Source of the DNA: a virus
Direction: 5' to 3' (one strand)
DNA: 37,405 bases
Virus record (IMG/VR): IMGVR_UViG_3300020197_002660
Location: 1 to 37,405 of that record
Shown here piece by piece: positions 7,801 to 15,223 of the stretch; positions within the stretch are counted from its first letter, which is position 1; each line of letters begins with the position of its first letter. Under the pieces are notes generated by a model. That model was given only the letters and a program-made list of their open reading frames with translations, ran no database searches and was not told where the DNA came from. The translations under genes and the position numbers were made by a program.

Positions 7801-9532
7801 GATATCTACTATTTCTCCAGTAACAATTGGAAGTCCATCAATAAATTCTTCTTTAACTGTATATGGAAATACCTATATTAGTGGAATTTTAACAGCAACA
7901 ACTATTTACGGTGATTTAATAGGAACTGCTTCTACTGCAACTAAACTTCAAAATTCAAGAAATTTTAATATTACTGGACCGATTACTGCAACCGCAGTAT
8001 CTTTTAATGGTACAAATAATGTTTCTCTTGCTTCTTCAATTACTGCAAATTCAATTTCTCTCGGAGATCATACATCCGGAGATTATGTACATTCTTTAAG
8101 TGGAACATCAAATCAAATTATCGTTAATAATGGCACTGGAGAAGGTTCAACTCCTCAAGTAGGATTGACAAGTTATGTAACTATTTCGTCAGGACTCACA
8201 GTTACAAGTGGAATTGTTACTGCTACATCATTCTCTGGAAGTGGATCCAATTTAACTGGAATTGTAACTGCGATTAAGGCTGGAACTAATATAACTATTA
8301 GTCCTATAAATGGAACCAATGGAGAAATAACAATTAATGCAGTGGCTTCTGTTGCACCATATGCAGATATAGCAGGAATTGCTACATATGCACATTCCGC
8401 AGGAATAGCAACAGCATTAAATTCAAATTCCAATGTTAATACAACAGGAATTGTTACTGCATCAAGATTATCCACGGGCAATTCTGGTACAGGAATTAAT
8501 ATTACTAATAATACAATTACTGGACCATCAGAAATTGTAATTGATCCTGCAGGTATAGGAGATAATACCGGTGTATTGCGAATTAAAGGCGATTTGTTTA
8601 TTGATGGATCTCAAACATTTATCAATTCTACAACTATAGAACTTGCAGATTTTGTTATTGGTATTGCTTCTACAGCAACAACTGATTTACTTTCAGATGG
8701 AGCTGGTATTAAAATTGGACCAAATAATACATTTTTATATGACTATACTAATACTGCTTTTAAATCCAGTGAAAACTTAAATATTTCATCTGGCAGAACT
8801 TATAAAATTGATGGGGTAGATGTTTTATCATCCACATCTCTTGGTTCTGGTGTTACTATATCTTCTTTAACTTCTGTTGGAACTCTCAATTCATTAAATG
8901 TTGGTAATGTCAATTCCACAGGAATAGTAACTGCTAATTCTTTTGTGAAGAGTTCAAATAGTGGTGGATTCTTAAAAGCAAATGGAACTGAAGATACCAA
9001 CACATACTTAACATCATACACTGAAACTGATACTTTAAACTCAGTTACTGGAAGAGATAATACAACTTCTAATGGTATTTCTGTTGGTGTTTTAACTGCA
9101 ACAAGTTTTAATATTGGGGTCGGCGGAACTATAATTACTACAGTTTCTAATTACGTCGGTATTGGAACATTGGTGCCAACAGCAAAACTTGATGTTTATG
9201 GTGATGCAATTGTAAGTGGAATCGTAACAGCAACTGATTTTAATTCTTCTTCTGACATTAATTTAAAGAAAAATATCGCTCAGATTGAAAATCCATTAGA
9301 AAAACTTCTTCAAATCACAGGAGTTACTTTTGATTGGAAGAGTGATGATAGATCTTCAATGGGCGTTATTGCTCAAGAGGTTGAAAAAGTTCTTCCTAAT
9401 ATTGTTTCCAACAAAGAAACAAAATCCGTCAATTATAATGGATTGATTGCATTATTAATTGAGTGTGTTAAAGAACAACAAAATGAAATTAAAATGTTAA
9501 AACACCAAATTTTAGGTGAAATAAATAGTTAA
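4880..9532 (+). CDS. Giant tail fibre with Peptidase_S74 intramolecular chaperone
   Basis: This 1550-aa fibre is a long array of beta modules. It has repeated T-G-I-V-T-A-T type linkers and several G-D-G-x-x-L or G-S-G-S-N-L-T-G-I motifs. About 142 residues (441-583) are duplicated at 1200-1343. The last ~93 residues are a Peptidase_S74/endosialidase-type chaperone: S1458-D1459-I-N-L-K1463 supplies the Ser/Lys dyad used for self-cleavage in that family. Then follow F-D-W-K, G-V-I-A-Q-E-V-E-K-V-L-P and the N-Y-N-G-L-I-A-L-L-I helix. In this family the tail guides trimerisation and cuts itself off before the Ser. The C-terminal helix has coiled-coil character. This is probably a long tail fibre or side fibre; the receptor is unknown. 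A late promoter overlaps the 3' end. Confidence 0.9.
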   Translation: MPRFLSGRQKYSRIGVSSYTENQPSLYVIGDSEFTGILTAKQINAQVLTASVAFAGIASTARSVLPNSVGLGTDTFGDYVETITGTENQIVVTGGIGERSNPTVGFVTNPTLPGNVTIGNDLQVNNNLNVTGNITVGGTTGYLITEDFKVKDADIILGFTTDSYGNDVSTDTTSNHGGVAIASTEGTPLVNLTVVGIETLPPTYKKFMWFKTNAFAGLNTDAWLSNYAIGIGSTQLNYGTRLAVGNIQFTDNDIFNLKNVSASGIISATGGFVGNLTGIASTAASVQPNSVALGTDTYGNYVATISDSGFSDIVVNNSGVETAAVILGLSTTGVTSGTYGSTTQIPTFTVNSRGRLTSAGSTALATTLNIAGNTGTDAISLLTDTLNIVGGTHISVAVTDNYITVNTDATSTNTAGTLVSRDASGNFNAGIITASQFSTGVIGSAINITANTISGPSEITIDPSGVSDNTGAVRIKGDLFVDGTQTIINSATIELADFIVGIASTATTDLLADGAGIKIGPDNTLLYDHTNTALKSSENLNLSSGKTYKINGTDVLSSTTLGSGVTISSLTSVGTLNELNVNGITTIGTVSISTTGIITSTNPGVTTVVYYGDGSKLTGISATSINAAGIDGQFQYNNNGIIGGSLNLYYDDTTNRVGVGTTTPTQLLDVNGNIRIRSRLYDFNNSPGALGQVVSSTANGIVWANAAPSNAITGLSIYDEGNLIGSPNEFNILNFIGNNITASSSVFGQATIELTDNPSFNNLNVTGISTLGKVSISTVGIITATSGIITYYGDGQYLQNIITGVGLGINSTFVGTGATTLDFRGSGIASVVIENNTGIITIEGGAAESAVSYNNILVSTATTTFNFTGGGISTIYSTTNSGITTINIPGTSRVIYTYTSAAGQTTFAATYSIGYADVYLNGIKLSSSDFTATNETSVILTEGASEGDIIEIITYTLNIIRVDPVWGQPGEGSGISTISPVTIGSPSINSSLTVYGNTYISGILTATTIYGDLIGTASTATKLQNSRNFNITGPITATAVSFNGTNNVSLASSITANSISLGDHTSGDYVHSLSGTSNQIIVNNGTGEGSTPQVGLTSYVTISSGLTVTSGIVTATSFSGSGSNLTGIVTAIKAGTNITISPINGTNGEITINAVASVAPYADIAGIATYAHSAGIATALNSNSNVNTTGIVTASRLSTGNSGTGINITNNTITGPSEIVIDPAGIGDNTGVLRIKGDLFIDGSQTFINSTTIELADFVIGIASTATTDLLSDGAGIKIGPNNTFLYDYTNTAFKSSENLNISSGRTYKIDGVDVLSSTSLGSGVTISSLTSVGTLNSLNVGNVNSTGIVTANSFVKSSNSGGFLKANGTEDTNTYLTSYTETDTLNSVTGRDNTTSNGISVGVLTATSFNIGVGGTIITTVSNYVGIGTLVPTAKLDVYGDAIVSGIVTATDFNSSSDINLKKNIAQIENPLEKLLQITGVTFDWKSDDRSSMGVIAQEVEKVLPNIVSNKETKSVNYNGLIALLIECVKEQQNEIKMLKHQILGEINS
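6199..6624 (+). repeat. Internal duplication of the giant fibre, copy 1
   Basis: Codes for residues about 441-583 of the giant fibre, beginning G-S-A-I-N-I-T-A-N-T-I-S-G-P-S-E. It aligns with copy 2, 2280 nt (760 codons) downstream, without an obvious gap. Protein similarity is high, while DNA differs mainly at third positions except for short identical runs such as GGTGTTACTATATCTTCT. Confidence 0.85.
8479..8904 (+). repeat. Internal duplication of the giant fibre, copy 2
   Basis: Second copy of the ~142-residue module, residues about 1200-1343 (S-G-T-G-I-N-I-T-N-N-T-I-T-G-P-S-E onward). Divergence in silent positions suggests the duplication is old and kept for function. Confidence 0.85.
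9521..9527 (+). promoter_or_regulatory. T4-type late promoter motif ATAAATA
   Basis: AATAAATAG covers the last codons of the giant fibre gene, 48 nt before the ATG at 9575. Confidence 0.45.
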
Positions 9533-9574
9533 AATATTATTTGTCACTAAAAAAATGTAGGGAAATATGAAGTA

Positions 9575-10165
9575 ATGGCAGGTAAAAACAGGCAAAGTGC
9601 TAATCTAGTTTCTGATAATAATATTTTTGTCGATATTATTAATGATAGAGTTGGTATTGGCACAACTACACCGACCACTAAACTTCATGTAAAGGGTAGT
9701 GGAATCTTTAATGGAAATGTTACCGCCAATTATTATTATGGAGATGGATCTAACTTAACTGGAATAGACGTTGGAATTCAATATGATAGTAATAATGTAG
9801 GAACTGGGGCATCTATTCTCAACTTTAAAGGGACTGGAATTTCTACGGTTACTGTCTCTGCGGGGATTGCTACCATTAATATTGAAGGTGGATCTGGTGG
9901 AATTTCTGGTATTAATATTCAAGATGAAGGAGTTTTAGTTGGCACCGCTGTAACTATATTAAATATAGTTGGTGCTCAAATATCAGCAGCATCTACTCTT
10001 GGAATTGCAACTATTTCTTTATTAATTGATACTTTCCCAACTGGAGATTATGGAAATTTAAATCAAACCACTGATGCATTCGGAATTCCTTTGATCCCTT
10101 CTTTCGATTGTTTAACACAACCAGCAGGAAGTATTGCTTCTTACGACTTTGAAGTCCTAACTTAA
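9575..10165 (+). CDS. Short tail fibre-like protein
   Basis: This 196-aa protein contains I-N-D-R-V-G-I-G-T-T-T-P-T-T-K-L-H-V near residues 26-43, the 'VGIGTTxPxxKLxV' turn found in fibres before chaperone domains. Y-Y-Y-G-D-G-S-N-L-T-G-I follows near 60-70. Residues 80-110 (F-K-G-T-G-I-S-T-V-T-V-S-A-G-I-A-T-I-N-I) are nearly the same module as in the product at 11462. It has no S74 tail and ends in a unique region with two cysteine-flanked hydrophobic stretches. It is probably an accessory fibre or adaptor that forms trimers with its neighbours. It lies between two S74 fibres in the same orientation. Confidence 0.7.
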   Translation: MAGKNRQSANLVSDNNIFVDIINDRVGIGTTTPTTKLHVKGSGIFNGNVTANYYYGDGSNLTGIDVGIQYDSNNVGTGASILNFKGTGISTVTVSAGIATINIEGGSGGISGINIQDEGVLVGTAVTILNIVGAQISAASTLGIATISLLIDTFPTGDYGNLNQTTDAFGIPLIPSFDCLTQPAGSIASYDFEVLT

Positions 10166-10172
10166 ATAAATA
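10166..10172 (+). promoter_or_regulatory. Possible late promoter motif ATAAATA
   Basis: AATAAATAGAGG overlaps the stop at 10165 and lies only 13 nt before the ATG at 10186. That is closer than other copies, so the leader would be very short. It may instead be chance overlap of a stop codon with the ribosome-binding site. Confidence 0.3.
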
Positions 10173-10185
10173 GAGGAAAAAACTC

Positions 10186-11427
10186 ATGCCAACTATAGTT
10201 CAATTTAGAAGAGGGACTGGGACACAAAATAACAATTTCCAGGGAGCTGCTGGTGAGTTGTCTGTTAATTCCTCTACAAACTCTTTGAGGGTACATGATG
10301 GTTCTCAAGTTGGTGGTTACGAATTAGCAAGAGCAGATTTATCAAACTTAACAAGTACTTCTCTATCCTCATTGTCTATTGGAAGTACTCAAGTGATAAG
10401 CAGTGGCAGACAATTAAAAAATATAACAAGTATAGATACTACAACGGAAACAAATTTTAGATCTGCTTTAGTTGATAATTTATCATCGACAGTTAATATA
10501 AACACTATAGGAATTATTACTGCAACTTCTTTTAAGGGTAGTGCAGTTGGATTAACCAGTGTTCCATCATCTTCACTTTATGGAGCACTTCCTGCTCTTG
10601 ATGGGTCTGCGTTATTTGGAATTGTTGCCACTTCTAGCGCAGGAATTCCAATTTTAATTAATAATAGTCCACTTGGAACTGCAAGTACAATAAATTTTAC
10701 CAGTAATTTTTCTGGTTTTTTTGGTGCAGGTCAAGCAACTATTGGAATTAGTACTTTAACATCTTTTATTGTAAAAGATGTTATTTCTCCAGTAAACAAC
10801 ACTGGAAATGTGGGAAGTTCTAGTACATATTGGTCTAATGGTTATTTTAATGTTTTAAATGTAAATGAAGCTATAGATTTATCTGATTCCGATGTTCTTA
10901 GACTCGGAACATCAGATGATGCTCAACTTTCTTATAATGGGGGATCTAATAAATTAGTATTGGATTTGCAAACTGATTGCACTAACTTTGTAATTAGTTC
11001 TTCATCTACGCCAAAATTTACCTTTGAGAAAGCAAATGGTAGATTAGGAATTGGTTCAGATGTTCCTACTGAATTATTAGATGTATCTGGAAATATTAAG
11101 AGCTCTGGCACAGTAAGTGCTTCAGACTTCAATTCAACCTCAGATATTAGTTTAAAAACCAATATTTCTAGAATAGATACTGCTTTAAATTTAGTATCGC
11201 AACTTGAAGGTGTTAGATTTAATTGGATTACTGATGGAAAACCATCTGTTGGCGTAATAGCACAAAATATTGAAGAGGTAATACCAGAACTGGTATCCAC
11301 CGAAGAAATAAAAAGAGTTAATTATAATGGTATTGTTGCTGTTTTAATTGAAGCAATTAAAGAATTAAAAGAAGAAGTTGTAGAACTTCAAGAAGAAGTT
11401 AAACAATTAAGAAATAAAAATTTATAA
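10186..11427 (+). CDS. Tail fibre with Mtd-like N-terminus and Peptidase_S74 tail
   Basis: The 413-aa product joins three parts. Residues 1-50 are an Mtd-like N-terminal domain (I-V-Q-F-R-R-G-T, G-A-A-G-E-L-S-V-N, L-R-V-H-D-G). Residues about 60-300 are fibre beta repeats, including I-S-P-V-N-N-T-G-N-V-G-S-S-S-T-Y-W. The last 95 residues are an S74 chaperone: S319-D320-I-S-L-K324, G-V-I-A-Q-N-I-E-E-V-I-P and N-Y-N-G-I-V-A-V-L-I, then a strong Glu/Lys/Leu coiled coil to the end. This is the most complete canonical fibre here, with virion anchor, shaft/tip and removable trimerisation tail. Ser and Lys of the self-cleavage dyad are both intact. AGAGGAAAA precedes the ATG. Confidence 0.88.
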   Translation: MPTIVQFRRGTGTQNNNFQGAAGELSVNSSTNSLRVHDGSQVGGYELARADLSNLTSTSLSSLSIGSTQVISSGRQLKNITSIDTTTETNFRSALVDNLSSTVNINTIGIITATSFKGSAVGLTSVPSSSLYGALPALDGSALFGIVATSSAGIPILINNSPLGTASTINFTSNFSGFFGAGQATIGISTLTSFIVKDVISPVNNTGNVGSSSTYWSNGYFNVLNVNEAIDLSDSDVLRLGTSDDAQLSYNGGSNKLVLDLQTDCTNFVISSSSTPKFTFEKANGRLGIGSDVPTELLDVSGNIKSSGTVSASDFNSTSDISLKTNISRIDTALNLVSQLEGVRFNWITDGKPSVGVIAQNIEEVIPELVSTEEIKRVNYNGIVAVLIEAIKELKEEVVELQEEVKQLRNKNL

Positions 11428-11430
11428 ATA
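11423..11430 (+). promoter_or_regulatory. Perfect T4-type late promoter TATAAATA
   Basis: TATAAATA overlaps the stop codon of the fibre gene ending at 11427 and lies 31 nt before the ATG at 11462, with GAGTGGAGA between as ribosome-binding region. Confidence 0.65.
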
Positions 11431-11461
11431 TTAAAAGATACAGCCGAGTGGAGACACGAAG

Positions 11462-12004
11462 ATGGCTATTAAGATAGGAGGAACTACTGTTGTAGACAAC
11501 AGTAGGAATATTGTTGATGTAATTAACATCAACAGTTCAGGCATCTCTACACTCGGAACTGTTGTCGTTAACAGTGGTGTAGTTACAGCAACTTCTGGTG
11601 TTGTAACTTACTATGGTGATGGTCAATATCTTCAAAATGTAAAAGGCGTTGGAATTAGTAGTTCTGGCAGTCTTGTTGGAACAGCAGCAACTCTTATCGA
11701 CTTTAGAGGTCCTGGAATTTCTACAGTCACTGTTGCTGCGGGAATTGCCACTATTAACATCACCGGCGGTGGTGGAGGTGGTGGAACAGGTGAAGTTGGT
11801 GTTTCTTCTGCTGGTGTTTCTCAAGGAAACTTTACTAGTTTGAATTTTGTTGGAGCTGCAGTCACTGCCCAAGGTTCTACAGCAAATGTTACTGTGAACA
11901 AAACATTTACAATCGGATTAAGATCTGGCGCACAAAATTTGAATGTGACTTCTGGAATTGCCACGATTCAACTTCGTGATGGTATAGGTTCAATCTATTT
12001 TTAA
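11462..12004 (+). CDS. Short fibre-like structural protein
   Basis: The product is 180 aa. It begins M-A-I-K-I-G-G-T-T-V-V-D-N-S-R and continues with the fibre linker pattern V-V-T-A-T-S-G-V-V-T-Y-Y-G-D-G-Q-Y-L-Q-N (about 39-58). The module F-R-G-P-G-I-S-T-V-T-V-A-A-G-I-A-T-I-N-I (about 80-100) follows, then a poly-Gly hinge. The same Y-Y-G-D-G-Q-Y-L-Q-N segment occurs inside the giant fibre near nucleotide 7250, so the two genes have exchanged or inherited a common cassette. It has no chaperone tail, signal peptide or catalytic motif. It is likely a virion fibre accessory. Confidence 0.7.
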   Translation: MAIKIGGTTVVDNSRNIVDVININSSGISTLGTVVVNSGVVTATSGVVTYYGDGQYLQNVKGVGISSSGSLVGTAATLIDFRGPGISTVTVAAGIATINITGGGGGGGTGEVGVSSAGVSQGNFTSLNFVGAAVTAQGSTANVTVNKTFTIGLRSGAQNLNVTSGIATIQLRDGIGSIYF

Positions 12005-12022
12005 TAAAAGGAGTTAAAATTC

Positions 12023-12295
12023 ATGGCTGAAAGAATTCCATTAATATATAATACCACCGCAAACCAAATACAAGAATTACCACAAAGTGATACATTGGAT
12101 CTCTCTGGTTCTAATGTATCTGTTGGCATTGTCAGTGCAACAATTTACACACACCCATCTACTGTACAGAGTACAGTTGTGTTAGATCAAGTTGGAAACA
12201 CATATGCTCATTTTGGCGAAGTATCTGTTTCTGCTGGAGCAACTGTTGCAGTGGGATCGAGTGTTACATATATAATTTTAAGTAATCAAACCTAA
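12023..12295 (+). CDS. Small fibre-associated protein
   Basis: This 90-aa protein starts with A-E-R-I-P-L-I-Y-N-T-T-A-N-Q-I-Q-E-L-P, an N-terminal module that I associate with marine phage fibre proteins. A short beta domain follows (V-G-I-V-S-A-T-I-Y and later V-S-V-S-A-G-A-T-V-A-V-G-S-S-V-T-Y). AAGGAG at 12008-12013 is a good ribosome-binding site. The gene lies between two other fibre-type genes with short gaps (18 and 14 nt) and is surely in their transcript. It may be a stand-alone anchor domain to which fibre tips bind; this is inference. Confidence 0.65.
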   Translation: MAERIPLIYNTTANQIQELPQSDTLDLSGSNVSVGIVSATIYTHPSTVQSTVVLDQVGNTYAHFGEVSVSAGATVAVGSSVTYIILSNQT

Positions 12296-12309
12296 TTTAA
12301 AGAAGAAAA

Positions 12310-13245
12310 ATGTCACAGTTAAAAGTTAACACTATTGTAAACTTAGCGGGAAATGGTGCTCCAGAACTTACCGAAGGTGCTACTTTACCAGCAGGAAAAC
12401 TAATTACTGGTGCAGGTGGAATTAGAGTCACAGGACCATCAAGTGTTGGTGTATTAACGGCAACCTCTATTACTGCAGATAGTATTAATGTTGTTTCAAG
12501 CGGCAACCTTAATGTAACTGGTGTTGTAACAGCAACTGGTGGTTTTGTTGGTAATGGTGCCGCAATTACGAACCTTCCATCTGCAGGTGCATATCTTTTC
12601 AATACTGGACTCAGTAGTGCAGTTGGATATGCTATAACCACAGGATTTAGTACAGCATATAGTGCAGGAGTTACAGCATCATCAACGTATCTTGTTCAAT
12701 CTATTCAGGTTAGCAATATAACAGGAGAGCATAACTGCATTGTTGATGCAAGATTATATTCTAATAATATTTTTATTGCTGATAATATTCCAGTACCACC
12801 TGGAGCAACTGTAGAATTGTTAAGAAAACCAAAAGTTTTAGTGACTGGTCAAAATCTACAGTTAAGAAGTAATAATGCAACTGCTCTGCACGCAACAATT
12901 TCTGTTGAAGAAGTTTTAAGTAACACTACTTTTGTTGGGGTCGGAACTTCTGTCTCATTAGCAAATACTTATACCGACATTTATAGCAATGCTTCAAAAT
13001 ATATGGTTGAGAGTCTTCTATTGACTAATATTGATTCTGCTGCTGATGTAAAGGCTACTGTTGTTTGGACAAATGCCTCTAATACAATCCAAGGATACTA
13101 TACTTTTGACATGATTATTCCATATGCTGCTACCGTTGAAGTTTTAGATAGACCTAAGTTTGTCCCTGCAGGATTTAAAGTAAGAGTTTCTGCAAGAGAT
13201 GCAAATAGACTCAATGCAACAATTGCTGCAAGAACCCTTGCATAA
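12310..13245 (+). CDS. Fibre-type virion protein with two C-terminal beta-sandwich repeats
   Basis: The 311-aa product begins S-Q-L-K-V-N-T-I-V-N-L-A-G-N-G-A-P, an N-terminal module I associate with cyanophage structural proteins. Fibre linkers follow: V-G-V-L-T-A-T-S-I-T and V-T-A-T-G-G-F-V-G-N-G-A-A-I-T-N-L. From residue ~95 there are two tandem domains of ~100 aa. Each opens with a Y-x-V-Q-S/V-E-S-(I/L)-x-(V/L)-(S/T)-N-I motif and contains an A-T-V-E-(L/V)-L-(R/D)-(K/R)-P-K turn. These resemble the small protein at 4530. It is likely a receptor-binding or connector protein. GGAG precedes the next gene, the first RCC1 propeller, by 7-10 nt, so adjacent assembly is plausible. Confidence 0.7.
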   Translation: MSQLKVNTIVNLAGNGAPELTEGATLPAGKLITGAGGIRVTGPSSVGVLTATSITADSINVVSSGNLNVTGVVTATGGFVGNGAAITNLPSAGAYLFNTGLSSAVGYAITTGFSTAYSAGVTASSTYLVQSIQVSNITGEHNCIVDARLYSNNIFIADNIPVPPGATVELLRKPKVLVTGQNLQLRSNNATALHATISVEEVLSNTTFVGVGTSVSLANTYTDIYSNASKYMVESLLLTNIDSAADVKATVVWTNASNTIQGYYTFDMIIPYAATVEVLDRPKFVPAGFKVRVSARDANRLNATIAARTLA

Positions 13246-13281
13246 TTAATAATTTAAAGTTTCATCTAACAGGAGTAACAA

Positions 13282-14514
13282 ATGGACTCATTTGAAAATA
13301 TTTCTATCTCGTATAAAAGATATGAAGGGACAAAGGGTGCATTGTCTTTGTCAAATATGACAGAAAAATATTATCTATCGGATGATGATACAGAACCTCA
13401 AAGTAAATATGAAGAAATTATTTCATCTGGCGAATTATATACTTGTGGTCTTAATAATTATGGGCAATTAGGGTGTGTTGATTTATTTAATAGAAGTTCT
13501 CCTGTACAAATTCCAGGTTCTCAATGGATTAAAACAACATGTGGGCATGAGTTCACACTAGGATTAAAATCTGATGGAACTTTGTGGTCATGGGGAAGAA
13601 ACGACGTTGGACAACTTGGTCTTGGTGATTCAATTCATCGTTCTTCACCAACACAAATTCCAGGAACAACATGGAAAGATATTTTATCACCTTCAGGAAA
13701 TACTTCTGGACACACTCTTGCTCTTAGGGAAGATGGAACTCTCTGGACATGGGGGGATAATCAATTTGGACAACTGGGATTAAATGATAAACTGACAAGA
13801 TACTCACCCACTCAAATTGTGGGATATGGATGGAGAGATCTCAGTATTGGATTTGGTTGGTCTGGTGTTATGAAAGAAGATAACACGATTTGGTTATGGG
13901 GTCTCAATGATCATGGGCAATTAGGTCAAAATGATTTGAATAATCGTTCTTCACCAACACAAATTCCAGGTGCAGATTGGAGAAAAATTGGAGCTTTTGG
14001 TGGAAAATCTTGTGCTGCTATAAAAGAAGACACAACTCTTTGGACATGGGGGCATAATGGACATGGAGCTCTTGCACAATATTTTGGACCATATGGATCT
14101 ATAAATTTATCTTCACCAACTCAAGTTGTTGGTCACAGAGATTGGAATTTTGTAGGTGGTGGAGAGCATCACATGTTTGCCATGAAGAATGATAATACTT
14201 ATTGGGGATGGGGGCACAATAATCATGGACAGTCTGGATTATTGACTTCCCCAAGCACTTTAGAATACCCACTCCAAGGAAGGAACTTTAATGTTCGATA
14301 TGCTTCTGGTGGACGAATTGCTACTTATTTACAAGAAGATGGTTATTCCTTAAGATCCGTTGGTTATAATCATGATGGAAATCTTGGAGTTTTTGATAGA
14401 AGCTCTAGAAATTCTCCCGTTCAACTTCCAGGTTCTGGATGGGCTTCCGGTGGGGGACAACATGTTGCTCTCGTGAATTATTATAGATATAATCAACCCA
14501 AGCAAACATTATAA
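13282..14514 (+). CDS. RCC1-type beta-propeller adhesin, 7 blades (one propeller)
   Basis: The 410-aa product has a ~49-residue leader, then seven repeats of ~50 aa with the RCC1 signature G-T-L-W-(S/T)-W-G-x-N-x-x-G-Q-L-G, a R-S-S-P-T-Q-I-P-G strand and a closing K-x-D. The repeats begin at G-E-L-Y-T-C-G, G-T-L-W-S-W-G, G-T-L-W-T-W-G, N-T-I-W-L-W-G, T-T-L-W-T-W-G, N-T-Y-W-G-W-G and Y-S-L-R-S-V-G. Seven is the number needed to close one RCC1 propeller. The last two blades are the most divergent. There is no signal peptide or enzymatic residue. Position after the fibre genes indicates a virion adhesin; RCC1 folds generally bind proteins or ligands on their faces. The eukaryotic nucleotide-exchange role of RCC1 should not be transferred. 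Confidence 0.85.
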   Translation: MDSFENISISYKRYEGTKGALSLSNMTEKYYLSDDDTEPQSKYEEIISSGELYTCGLNNYGQLGCVDLFNRSSPVQIPGSQWIKTTCGHEFTLGLKSDGTLWSWGRNDVGQLGLGDSIHRSSPTQIPGTTWKDILSPSGNTSGHTLALREDGTLWTWGDNQFGQLGLNDKLTRYSPTQIVGYGWRDLSIGFGWSGVMKEDNTIWLWGLNDHGQLGQNDLNNRSSPTQIPGADWRKIGAFGGKSCAAIKEDTTLWTWGHNGHGALAQYFGPYGSINLSSPTQVVGHRDWNFVGGGEHHMFAMKNDNTYWGWGHNNHGQSGLLTSPSTLEYPLQGRNFNVRYASGGRIATYLQEDGYSLRSVGYNHDGNLGVFDRSSRNSPVQLPGSGWASGGGQHVALVNYYRYNQPKQTL

Positions 14515-14520
14515 TTTAAC

Positions 14521-14527
14521 ATAAATA
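14521..14527 (+). promoter_or_regulatory. T4-type late promoter motif ATAAATA
   Basis: CATAAATAA lies 21 nt before the ATG at 14549, with AAGAGG between as ribosome-binding site. Confidence 0.5.
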
Positions 14528-14548
14528 AAACAAAGAGGTTTCATAAAG

Positions 14549-15175
14549 ATGGCTAAATTTTTTAAATACCAACAAGTAGATTCTGTAACTGGAGTTTCTG
14601 TAGGACTACAACCAGCAGTTAATGGGCTGACACATCCCAACCTCCCAGAATTAAAAGTAATTACTTTTTCAAAAGACGGACAATGGGTTTATGCTGAAGC
14701 AGGGGAGACTGCAACTGCCGATGAAGACAATAATATTTTTGAAATTTCAAAGGGAACATTTGCTTTTGAAATTAAAACGAAAATTGACCAAATAACCGAA
14801 GAAAGAATTGCAAATCTTGAAGAGCACGTATCTGCATTTGTAGAAAGAGAATCTGAAAGAATCGCGCCCGAAGATCCATATAGACCTTATTCAGTATCTT
14901 TAATAGAAAAAACTGTTACTACTTTAAAAAATAAGATTATTGAACAATTGCAAAATTTTGTTTTTGATGATACTGATCCTATTGAAAGTTATAACTTGTG
15001 GGATAATAGAATGGAAGTTCTTTCTTTTGCAGGATCAGAATTAAGAGTTCCTTATTATAATTTAAGTTTCTCGTCTAGATGGGAATGGTTTAGTTATATT
15101 GAAAAAGAAAGAATTAAAGAAACCGGAACAGATGAAGAAAAAATTGGACTTCGTTTGATGGAAGTACCAACCTAA
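14549..15175 (+). CDS. Conserved-looking 208-aa protein between RCC1 genes, function unknown
   Basis: I do not recognise a family. The N-terminal ~75 residues are beta-like (F-F-K-Y-Q-Q-V-D-S, L-K-V-I-T-F-S-K-D-G-Q-W-V-Y). Residues ~80-140 are charged and helical (I-T-E-E-R-I-A-N-L-E-E-H-V), with Glu/Lys-rich coiled-coil character. The C-terminal part is rich in aromatic residues (F-S-S-R-W-E-W-F-S-Y). There is no signal peptide or transmembrane segment. It has its own late promoter and lies between the 7-blade and 14-blade propeller genes. It could be an anchor linking propellers to the tail, or a dedicated assembly chaperone; both are guesses from position. Confidence 0.6.
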   Translation: MAKFFKYQQVDSVTGVSVGLQPAVNGLTHPNLPELKVITFSKDGQWVYAEAGETATADEDNNIFEISKGTFAFEIKTKIDQITEERIANLEEHVSAFVERESERIAPEDPYRPYSVSLIEKTVTTLKNKIIEQLQNFVFDDTDPIESYNLWDNRMEVLSFAGSELRVPYYNLSFSSRWEWFSYIEKERIKETGTDEEKIGLRLMEVPT

Positions 15176-15223
15176 AAACATATTATATTAAACAACTCCC
15201 ATACGTTCAGAGAATAAAATCCT

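Noticed and set aside
11537-11872. Minus-strand open frame of 111 codons with many Ser, Asn and Thr residues
   Set aside because: It lies wholly inside a fibre gene, its composition mirrors the antisense of Val/Thr/Gly codons, and it has no ribosome-binding site or promoter.
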